64,000 nt of DNA from Marinobacter pelagius. GTDB taxonomy: Bacteria; Pseudomonadota; Gammaproteobacteria; Pseudomonadales; Oleiphilaceae. Below, piece by piece: positions 25,402 to 33,518 of the stretch. Within the stretch, counting starts at the first letter, position 1. Each line of letters begins with the position of its first letter. The translations under genes and the position numbers were made by a program. The notes below the pieces were generated by a model. The model made no database searches. It saw nothing but the letters and a program-made list of their open reading frames with translations, and was not told where the DNA came from. The stretch spans positions 310,001-374,000 of the forward strand of contig NZ_FOUR01000001.1 of assembly GCF_900114925.1 (NCBI RefSeq). The letters are read 5' to 3'.

Positions 25402-26499
25402 TTATTTGAACTCCGTGCTATCAAGTTCCAGACGCTTTGGTCCTCTGGCAGTTGACATAACCAACTGCCCTCCCGGGCTTACAATCAGGTCGGTAATCGC
25501 CGCGTCTGAGGCTTGAGCGAGCTCGCGTACTTGTTCACTATCGCCTGACTTAAGGAACAAACGACCTGTCACATCCCCGAGAACAATGCCCACTGGTGTC
25601 AGAACTCCAGCACTGAACGAGGCCTGGGAGCCTGTCGGAATCTGTGTCCAGCTATCCCCAGCGCCTGCCCACACGTTCCCCCGCAATCCGAATAAAACGA
25701 ACTGGTCTGAACCCGACGCAACACCACCAAAGAACGTGCCCTGATAGTCAATAGGCGATGATTCAAATACGCCGGACTCCTCCGCTGAACGCGAAACCAG
25801 TCCACGCTCGCCGACGATGAGACCATCGTGCGAATCAGCAGGTATATATTGATAGAGATGATAGGAATTCGGATTGCCCGTAATTGAAAAAGCGGAATCC
25901 CATGTCTGACCAGCATCCCGGCTATGGAGGGCAATACCATAGGCGCCGAGAAGCCATCCTTCGCCATTTTCTGAAAAATGCACATCCAGAACAGGCTCGT
26001 CCCCGGTCAGGTAGCTGGCGTTCCGCTTGAGCACATCGGCCATATCTTCACTTTCGGGCAAAGACTCGACGGCCGTCTTAATTGTCGCCACAATCTCCTG
26101 ACCGGTCATCACCTTTACCCATTGTTCACCTGCGGTTTCCGTTCGCAGTACAACGCCCGAATGACCAACGGCCCAGCCTTCTGTCGGCGAGATGAACTCA
26201 ACATCCGTCAGCGTTACACTCACCGGAACACCGGAAGCCTGGGACCAGCTCTGGCCATCATCATCGGACAACAAAACGATGCCCTGTTCTCCAACAGACA
26301 CCAGCCGATTTCCTGCTCTGGCCACTGCCAACTGAACAGAGTGGTTGGCGTCATCAACACGCATCGCAGGCAATTCTGTCAGGTCAGGCAAAACCTCACT
26401 GATCTCCTGCGCGCACAACCCCAGGGGAGCATGCATCAACAGCAGGCCCGACAGCATTAACGCCCCATGCGCCACGAATCCAGAAGCCGTCTTTTTCAT
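25402..26499 (-). CDS. Exported YCF48/BNR-repeat beta-propeller-like protein
   Basis: 365 aa from ATG 26499, which gives a clear signal peptide (MKKTASGFVAHGALMLSGLLLMHAPLGLCA); an extension to 26583 overlaps the DUF1329 gene end and was rejected. Repeated blades with the pattern ...DDGQSW...EGWAVGHSGVVLRTETAGEQW...GEGWLLGAYGIALHSRDAGQTW are typical of YCF48/photosystem II stability factor and sialidase-type propellers. Its stop lies four bases before the MMPL start. Homologues pair with MMPL/RND proteins, so it is plausibly a periplasmic accessory factor. No enzymatic residues could be assigned. Confidence 0.88.
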   Translation of the reverse strand: MKKTASGFVAHGALMLSGLLLMHAPLGLCAQEISEVLPDLTELPAMRVDDANHSVQLAVARAGNRLVSVGEQGIVLLSDDDGQSWSQASGVPVSVTLTDVEFISPTEGWAVGHSGVVLRTETAGEQWVKVMTGQEIVATIKTAVESLPESEDMADVLKRNASYLTGDEPVLDVHFSENGEGWLLGAYGIALHSRDAGQTWDSAFSITGNPNSYHLYQYIPADSHDGLIVGERGLVSRSAEESGVFESSPIDYQGTFFGGVASGSDQFVLFGLRGNVWAGAGDSWTQIPTGSQASFSAGVLTPVGIVLGDVTGRLFLKSGDSEQVRELAQASDAAITDLIVSPGGQLVMSTARGPKRLELDSTEFK

Positions 26500-26544
26500 C
26501 TTTACGTCACCCGGTATTAAGCATTTCATTTGCCAAAACCCGAT

Positions 26545-26570
26545 GCAGGCACCCAGCCAGGGGTGCCTGC
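26545..26570 (-). other. Strong intercistronic mRNA hairpin in the envelope-module operon
   Basis: A perfect 10-bp stem GCAGGCACCC with its complement and a six-base loop, between the DUF1329 stop and the YCF48 start. On the minus strand it is followed by ATCGGGTTTTGG, so it may be a weak terminator or a 3'-end stabiliser favouring DUF1302/DUF1329 over the distal genes. Confidence 0.6.
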
Positions 26571-26579
26571 GGCCAAGGA

Positions 26580-27932
26580 TCATCGCATGGCTTCGGCAGC
26601 GACAGCGTCGCCCGTAAAGTAGGTTTCTGGTTTGGTCGGCACGACCTCCAGGTACTCTTCCTGCAGCGCCTGAATGATGCTCAAAGTATTGGCCTGGAGG
26701 TTAAACACCAGCGTTGTCTTGAGCATGGTTGCCGGAACGGTTGGAACAACAAAGGGCGTGGTCATGGACGCTCGCCAGAGGTTCCCCTCCGAGTCGTAGC
26801 CGTCAACGAGGGCGATCAGCCATGTATCCTCATCAAGGAAGTAGGTCCTCTTGGGAACCGCATGTCGCATGCCATCACGCACGTTCGCCTCAATTTCCCA
26901 GACACGATGACGCTCCCACCTGACTTCTTCAGGGTTGGCGTGATACTCGAGGTAGGCATCATCCAGACTCGCGCCAATGAAACCATTGTTGTTGTAGGGA
27001 ATGAGCATCTCCCGCTTACCTACCAGCTTCCAGTCAAATCTATCCAGCGAACCAAAGAAGCCTTGGACTTCATCAAAGTAGTTTGCGCCTGAAGCCACAA
27101 AATCCGGCGTATCGTAGGATACGGTTGGCGCCTGCCGGACACGTCGCTGGCCGAGCAGGTACTGCCATGCCTGCCTGGACTTGTCCTGATCTATGCTATC
27201 CCTGATAACGAGAGATTCACCCGCCTTGAATGGAGGTGCCAGAGTATTGAACCGGAACATGGCGTACTCGCCGCTCCAACTGTCCGGTGTTACACCCTCA
27301 TAGAACTGGGGATACTGGAAGGCAATTTCGTTACGTGTCGCCAGTGTGTGAGAGCCATCCGAGTTGCCGACGATGTTTCTGAAGGTATATTCAATGGAAG
27401 GCGCCTCGGTCCTCAGGAGGAAGTTCCACATCACTTCGACGCCCGATTGTGGAATGGGGAAAGGTGTTCCCCCCGCACATCCTTGCAGCGAATAACCTCC
27501 GTCAGCCGTCTCACAGCGAGTCGCGTTTGCCAAGGCATTGTCATAGACCGACTGGGGATGTGCGCCCGTCCGGTGCGTGGGATATACATTCAGGTAGAAC
27601 GTGTCCGGATATTTATTCAATAAGGCTTTAACCCCTTCCGACAACAAATCCCCATACTCGGACATGTTGGACCTGGTCACCTTGTAGAGGGGTTTTTCGT
27701 CTTCGAAAATCTGGGCAGGAATATCCCCCATGTGTTTACCGGGAAGCGGATCCACAATGCCGCCCGTCCATTCAGGAATGGTTCCATCCGCATTTCCGGA
27801 GCGCTCTGCACCAACCGGGGTCAGCTCATTTTTCAGACTCTCAGCCTTTTCTGCAGAGACAGCCGAATATGCATCTGTCGCTCCCAAAGCCAGAACAGAG
27901 GCGATGACTGCTACGATATTATTTTTTTTCAT
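26580..27932 (-). CDS. DUF1329-family exported protein
   Basis: 450 aa with a signal peptide (MKKNNIVAVIASVLALGATDAYSA). The N-terminal GNADGTIPEWTGGI, the central Tyr-rich strands and RTYFLDEDTWLIALVDGYDSEGNLWRAS identify DUF1329. Structures of relatives suggest a LolA/LolB-like lipid-binding fold, so a periplasmic or outer-membrane carrier of hydrophobic molecules is a reasonable inference. It is second in the operon after the DUF1302 gene, with 36 bases between. No reaction is known. Confidence 0.9.
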   Translation of the reverse strand: MKKNNIVAVIASVLALGATDAYSAVSAEKAESLKNELTPVGAERSGNADGTIPEWTGGIVDPLPGKHMGDIPAQIFEDEKPLYKVTRSNMSEYGDLLSEGVKALLNKYPDTFYLNVYPTHRTGAHPQSVYDNALANATRCETADGGYSLQGCAGGTPFPIPQSGVEVMWNFLLRTEAPSIEYTFRNIVGNSDGSHTLATRNEIAFQYPQFYEGVTPDSWSGEYAMFRFNTLAPPFKAGESLVIRDSIDQDKSRQAWQYLLGQRRVRQAPTVSYDTPDFVASGANYFDEVQGFFGSLDRFDWKLVGKREMLIPYNNNGFIGASLDDAYLEYHANPEEVRWERHRVWEIEANVRDGMRHAVPKRTYFLDEDTWLIALVDGYDSEGNLWRASMTTPFVVPTVPATMLKTTLVFNLQANTLSIIQALQEEYLEVVPTKPETYFTGDAVAAEAMR

Positions 27933-27944
27933 GACAAACTCCTC

Positions 27945-27962
27945 GTTACACCTGCGTGTAAC
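27945..27962 (-). other. Small intercistronic hairpin between the DUF1302 and DUF1329 genes
   Basis: GTTACAC with its complement GTGTAAC around a four-base loop, 7 bp of stem with no T tract. Probably an mRNA processing or stability element rather than a terminator; low certainty. Confidence 0.4.
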
Positions 27963-27968
27963 CGACCA

Positions 27969-29657
27969 TCAGAATGTGCGTTGAATAGAGAGGGAAACGA
28001 AATCCCGGTCACCGTGAAAGTTCTCATAGGAAAGTTCCGGCACGGCGGTGTCGTATTTGATGATTGAACCAGCCGCTCCGTAGTAATGGGTGTAGCTGAG
28101 CCCGGCCTGCCAGGTTCTCTGGTAATCAGCAGTAATCCCAAGACTCACGTTCCCGCCATGCTCTGAGGGGAACAGAGCTCCATTGACAGAAGAACGGCCA
28201 TCAACTCCATAACTGGCGCCAATCGGGGTTTTCAGATCCAGTCCCGGAGCAACCTGGAAATACTCAGGCGTGAAAAGAAACTGGACAGCTGTGGCATCAC
28301 GGGTGGCGCTGGGATCCAGTTGGTCACCGTTCTCTGAAATACTCAGGCGTCGGTTGAATGCCATCTCAGCCAACAGGGAAGCGCCATCCCAAAGCGCACT
28401 TTCGTTAAAAACGTTGATCATCGAGAGGTTGGCGTGGAATGTTCTACCAACGGGATAGGCCGCATTGTCCCCGTTATCTGCAGTAGTATTTCCTGGCAAG
28501 ATCACAGTGTTGCCGGAAGCAACCAGTGGCATGTCATCACGGAATGAAATCTCGGCTGCCACATTCGCTTCGCCAATCAGCGTGCTCACACTGGCCCCCA
28601 CCATCTTGATGTCCTCGGCATAAGTGAGGACGTAGTCGCCGATGCTACCCGCCTGAACGTTCACGCCCGGGCGAACATAAAACTGAGGCATCTTGTCGTG
28701 GTACTGGGCTGCATAAAGTCCAAAATCATAATCGCTGGCTTTGAACTTGAGCTGGGCTCCAAACTGGCCACTGTCACTGGCTTTTTGGTCACTGCCACGA
28801 AACACTGATTGGCCCGGGCCAAGAATGATTGTCTCGCCACCTTCGTCAGCAAAGTCGGCAAAACTGAAATAGCTCCCAGAGGCCGGCAACTGGGTTTTAC
28901 GCCACTCGAATTGGTAGTAAGCACCCAAAGAAACCTTGGGGCTAAGTTGAAGCTGAGCAGAAAACTGATTGATCGGACGCAGAATTTCCTGAAAACGGGA
29001 ATTGGGAACGGACAGCGCTTTCACGAGATCCAGGGATGTCTGACCAGCAGCCACCCCGTTGGATCCGAAGAAAAGACTTTCACCATAGAGCTGCGTGAAG
29101 CGACCCGCTTTCATATTCAGGCTCTTTTGGCCCAGGTATATGTTGCCGAAAGCGAACGCATCCAGAAGCTCTGCATCCCGGCCATGAAGCTTCTCGGTTT
29201 CATCGGTAAACTCATCGGTATCGACAGATCTCGGGTTGTACAACGCCCCACCCAAGGCTCCGGGATTATCGTGCTCAGTGTTGTAGACAGAGTCATACCA
29301 GGCAGCACCACTCAACCGGAAGCCGTAACGACGCTTGTAATTGAAGTTGAACTCCGAGAGGAGATCGACGCGGTTTGAAATCAGACCTTTGTCAAAGTTC
29401 AGGTCGCCATCGTTGGTGTTTGCCTGGACACCAATGGAATTATCAGCGACTTCCGGATCCTGATCTTCGACACGCCAGGCTGCGCTGTACTTGAGCGTGT
29501 TGTTCCAGCTCATCCGTATGTCACGATTGCCACTGTCAATCGTCATGGCATTAGCGCCGCCACTTAGTGCCATTCCGGCCAGGATCGTTGAAAGGATGGG
29601 AGTGCATCGTTTCAGCACTGAATGCTTTTGATTGTGGGTTTTGTTGTTCTCGGCCAT
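27969..29657 (-). CDS. DUF1302-family outer-membrane beta-barrel protein
   Basis: 562 aa with a long signal peptide ending in ALSGGANA. The start RDIRMSWNNTLKYSAAWRVEDQ, alternating amphipathic strands and the C-terminal aromatic residue (SLSIQRTF) fit an outer-membrane beta-barrel of the DUF1302 family. Family members occur next to DUF1329 genes in alkane, terpene and steroid degraders and are presumed channels for hydrophobic substrates. First gene of the four-gene module, preceded by a LysR-type promoter identical in layout to that of dmpC. Cargo unknown. Confidence 0.9.
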   Translation of the reverse strand: MAENNKTHNQKHSVLKRCTPILSTILAGMALSGGANAMTIDSGNRDIRMSWNNTLKYSAAWRVEDQDPEVADNSIGVQANTNDGDLNFDKGLISNRVDLLSEFNFNYKRRYGFRLSGAAWYDSVYNTEHDNPGALGGALYNPRSVDTDEFTDETEKLHGRDAELLDAFAFGNIYLGQKSLNMKAGRFTQLYGESLFFGSNGVAAGQTSLDLVKALSVPNSRFQEILRPINQFSAQLQLSPKVSLGAYYQFEWRKTQLPASGSYFSFADFADEGGETIILGPGQSVFRGSDQKASDSGQFGAQLKFKASDYDFGLYAAQYHDKMPQFYVRPGVNVQAGSIGDYVLTYAEDIKMVGASVSTLIGEANVAAEISFRDDMPLVASGNTVILPGNTTADNGDNAAYPVGRTFHANLSMINVFNESALWDGASLLAEMAFNRRLSISENGDQLDPSATRDATAVQFLFTPEYFQVAPGLDLKTPIGASYGVDGRSSVNGALFPSEHGGNVSLGITADYQRTWQAGLSYTHYYGAAGSIIKYDTAVPELSYENFHGDRDFVSLSIQRTF

Positions 29658-29727
29658 CTTGTTCTCCTCAAGTAAGGGAGTCTTTGTTTTTTTGGTGAGG
29701 CAACTTCAGAAATCCGCCTCTGAGTAA

Positions 29728-29793
29728 ACGTTAAGCGTCGCTATGATTACCTTCCAATACTATCTCGTGGCCATCCTGATACCTTTTTGGTAT
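29728..29793 (-). promoter_or_regulatory. LysR-type operator and promoter of the DUF1302 operon (copy B)
   Basis: Distal site ATAC-N7-GTAT at 29779-29793 (perfect palindrome ATACC-TTTTT-GGTAT), proximal half sites TTACC at 29747 and ATACT at 29757. On the minus strand -35 is TTGGAA, spacer 18, -10 TAACGT (complement of 29728-29733). Every offset equals that of copies A and C. The predicted transcript starts about 64 bases before the DUF1302 gene. Confidence 0.8.
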
Positions 29794-29934
29794 TGATATG
29801 GTTAAAGCCTCTCTTTGCATCAGGTCGATAATCTCCACTCGTCAAAAGACCATCGCGACCCCGTGAAGGCTCAACTGAGGTTGGATAAAGGATTTACCTG
29901 GCCCGAAATCCATTGCAGACACTCGCTTTAGCGT

Positions 29935-30339
29935 TTATTGGCGCTTTCGGTTTTCAATTTCCGATTTTCGCAGGTCACTGGCAAATCGGCCGCCAATACA
30001 CCAGTCCTCAGGTTCAACACGGATACAATGCCCACGTACCAATTCAACCTCCACTTCCAGGACTCGCCCGATCAGTTCGCTGAATTCCTGCGCGATCTTC
30101 TGCCGTTGTTCAAGCGAGCGGCCCTCGAGCACGATGAACTCGAAGAACACAGAACGTGGACCCGGCACCTGTCCCATGGTCGCCACGTCAGTATCAGCAT
30201 GAGATACATAAAACGCCCGAACCCTGTCCATGGGGCACTCAAGAACACCGGCGTATTTTTCCGAAGCCTCGCTCAGAAACTTCCTGACGACCTGATCCGG
30301 ATGGCGAGGGCCCGAAACATGAAACTTGACGACTGGCAT
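29935..30339 (-). CDS. Tautomerase-superfamily protein, tandem 4-OT-like
   Basis: 134 aa, roughly two 4-oxalocrotonate-tautomerase modules in one chain, as in cis-CaaD or MIF-like members. The amino-terminal proline (MPVVKF) and an arginine at position 11 of the mature chain are present, and Arg38/Arg40 lie near the 4-OT Arg39 position; the second module contains FFEFIVLEGRSLEQRQ. It probably catalyses enol-keto tautomerisation or a related hydration, substrate unknown. It follows the SDR gene by 11 bases and shares its LysR-controlled promoter. Redundancy with dmpI is possible but the architecture differs. Confidence 0.8.
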   Translation of the reverse strand: MPVVKFHVSGPRHPDQVVRKFLSEASEKYAGVLECPMDRVRAFYVSHADTDVATMGQVPGPRSVFFEFIVLEGRSLEQRQKIAQEFSELIGRVLEVEVELVRGHCIRVEPEDWCIGGRFASDLRKSEIENRKRQ

Positions 30340-30350
30340 AGGAGTTCTCC

Positions 30351-31148
30351 CTAAGGCAAACCGCGACGACGTCCGGAATCGAGCATTAGCGTGGCCCCCG
30401 TCATGGCTCCAGCCTCCTCATCCAGCAGGAGTGAAACCGCCCAGGCTACCTGCTCAGGCGTCGTAAATTGGGAAATCGATGATTCCGACAACATCTCATC
30501 CAGCACTTGCTGGACCGACACGCCACCCTGCTGCGCCCGGGCAATTGCAACATTTCGCAAACGCTCCGTCTCCGCGGGCCCAGGGGCAACAACATGTGCT
30601 GTAATTCCCCGGGCGCCATATCCCAGGCTGAGCTGACGAACGACATTGACCAGAGCTGCATTCGCCACTCCGGCAGAAGCGGCATAAGCGGTCGGCTCCA
30701 GACCGTAATGACCACCAATGGCGATAATTCTTGAGTTTTTTGTCATGTACTTTTCCGTCGCGCGAACCACCCGCAGCAGACCACCAACCTTGATGTTGAC
30801 GGCCTCATTCAGGATATCGATATCCGCATCCAGTATGCCGCCGGCAACACCAACACCCGGTCCATGCACAACAGCCCTCACCCGCCCCCTGACCGCCCGG
30901 GAGATATATTCAATCGATTCTTTCGATGCCACATCAGCGCAACAGGTACGAAGACCCGGCAATTCATCCTGAAGAGTTCCAAGAGCGGACTCGCTTCGGG
31001 CAACAGCCAGGACGTCCAGCCCCCGATCCAGCAATTTCGAAACGATCACTCGACCGAAGGCCCCTGTAGCCCCAATAACAACGGCGGTCTCGGCGGACGT
31101 TTCACGTTCCGGACCTCCTGCATAACCCACCACATTTACCTCACTCAT
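30351..31148 (-). CDS. Atypical short-chain dehydrogenase/reductase-like protein
   Basis: 265 aa Rossmann-fold SDR. The nucleotide-binding motif appears as VIGATGAFGR (residues about 24-33) and the C-terminal GATLMLDSGRR is usual. The active-site region reads IIAIGGHYGLEPTAYAASAGVANA: the Tyr is present, but the Lys four residues later is Ala, and the catalytic Ser is replaced in GGHYG. It may therefore bind a nucleotide without classical oxidoreduction, or use different chemistry. It starts the SDR-tautomerase unit, divergent from the LysR gene with a shared operator region. Confidence 0.82.
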   Translation of the reverse strand: MSEVNVVGYAGGPERETSAETAVVIGATGAFGRVIVSKLLDRGLDVLAVARSESALGTLQDELPGLRTCCADVASKESIEYISRAVRGRVRAVVHGPGVGVAGGILDADIDILNEAVNIKVGGLLRVVRATEKYMTKNSRIIAIGGHYGLEPTAYAASAGVANAALVNVVRQLSLGYGARGITAHVVAPGPAETERLRNVAIARAQQGGVSVQQVLDEMLSESSISQFTTPEQVAWAVSLLLDEEAGAMTGATLMLDSGRRRGLP

Positions 31149-31225
31149 TATCGCCTTGCTCTCGCTTATTGCCGGGGAGATGTGAACACGGTGTCGAGGG
31201 AGACACGACTGCCCTGTTTGACTTG

Positions 31226-31291
31226 AGTCTAGAAACCCAAAAAGATACCGTCTAATACCGTTACAGAAAGCAATCCATACCTTTTTTGCAT
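31226..31291 (-). promoter_or_regulatory. LysR-type operator and promoter of the SDR operon, overlapping the lysR upstream region (copy C)
   Basis: Distal site ATAC-N7-GCAT at 31277-31291, proximal site ATACCGTCTAATACC at 31245-31259, identical to the proximal site of copy A. The minus-strand promoter is TTAGAC, 18 bases, TAGACT (complement of 31226-31231). The distal site ends 21 bases before the lysR ATG, a position suited to negative autoregulation. Confidence 0.8.
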
Positions 31292-31312
31292 GACCACAAA
31301 GGTGTTCAAACC

Positions 31313-32227
31313 ATGGACCTGAGAAAGCTCCGCTATTTTTTGACGGTGGCCGAGGAACGGAATCTTGGGCGTGCAGCCGCTTTGCTGCACATATCGCAGC
31401 CGCCTTTGACTCGGCAAATCCACCAGCTTGAGCAGGAACTTGGTGTGCAACTGTTCAACCGCACACCAAAGGGAATGGAGCTTACGGAAGCAGGGACATT
31501 ACTGGCACAGGAAGCGCGGAATATTTTCTCGCTGGTACAGCAGGCATCAGAGAAAACCCAGAGAGCCAGCCAGGGCAGGCTTGGCCGCCTGGATGTGGCT
31601 GTATTCGGCTCAGGGGTTCTGGACACCATTCCCCGGGTTTTGCGCCGCTTTAAAGAAGACTATCCCGAGGTGAAAGTGGTTCTGCACACGATGGAAAAAG
31701 AAGAACAGATTCAGGCTCTGAGGCAGCACAGAATCACGGTGGGCTTTAACAGAATGCTCAAACCCCTCCCCGACATCACAACTGAACTGGTCAACAGGGA
31801 AAGGTTGTTACTGGCGGTGAACGAAAACAGCCCCCTCGCAACCCGGTCCGTCATCAAGCTTCGGGAACTGGCCGACTACCCCATGGTCCTGTTCTCATCA
31901 AGCGCACGCCCCAATTTTGTCGATAAGGTGATGTCACTCTGCTATGCGGCAGGTTTCACACCTGAAATCACTCAGGAAGTCGGTGATGTGGTTACTGGAG
32001 TCTCGCTTGTAGCCAGCGATTTTGGTGTCTGTCTGGTTTCAGAATCGGCGGCGTCGCTCTCATTACCCGGAGTCGTCTACAGAGAAATCTCGGATCTACC
32101 GGCAAGTGCAGCCATTGACCTCTCATGCATCTTCAGGGCGGATGATAATTCGATGCTTCTGAAATCCTTCCTTGGAACTCTAAGAAACTTCAAGAGTGAG
32201 GAGCTTCTCGAAGACGAGGCACGATGA
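31313..32227 (+). CDS. LysR-family transcriptional regulator (BenM/CatM-like)
   Basis: 304 aa from ATG 31313 (MDLRKLRYFLTVAEERNLGRAA); a nine-codon extension to 31286 would overlap the operator and was rejected. The winged helix-turn-helix is at residues about 3-60 (LHISQPPLTRQIHQLEQELGVQLF) and the effector-binding domain at about 90-295. Closest in style to CatM/BenM/ClcR regulators, which bind ATAC-N7-GTAT sites and sense muconate-like inducers. Such sites occur three times nearby, always oriented to minus-strand catabolic genes. The inducer is not known; a meta-pathway intermediate or ring-cleavage product is plausible. Confidence 0.92.
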   Translation: MDLRKLRYFLTVAEERNLGRAAALLHISQPPLTRQIHQLEQELGVQLFNRTPKGMELTEAGTLLAQEARNIFSLVQQASEKTQRASQGRLGRLDVAVFGSGVLDTIPRVLRRFKEDYPEVKVVLHTMEKEEQIQALRQHRITVGFNRMLKPLPDITTELVNRERLLLAVNENSPLATRSVIKLRELADYPMVLFSSSARPNFVDKVMSLCYAAGFTPEITQEVGDVVTGVSLVASDFGVCLVSESAASLSLPGVVYREISDLPASAAIDLSCIFRADDNSMLLKSFLGTLRNFKSEELLEDEAR

Positions 32228-32258
32228 TCAGGCCGCACCGAAAGATGCGGCCTGATCA
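32225..32258. terminator. Bidirectional terminator between lysR and frmA
   Basis: A perfect 13-bp stem, TGATCAGGCCGCA with its complement, and an eight-base loop, beginning at the lysR stop codon and ending 14 bases before the frmA stop. GCTTTAAT follows on the plus strand. It marks the right edge of the catabolic island. Confidence 0.75.
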
Positions 32259-32271
32259 GCTTTAATGGCTA

Positions 32272-33420
<1,149 letters not shown>

Positions 33421-33518
33421 TTAACACCATTCCGGTCCCGGCCAATCCTGTTTGACGTCATGGCCGTAATTACGGGACATTCCACCGTAGAGTGCACCGT
33501 AGAAGGGGGACACATACG

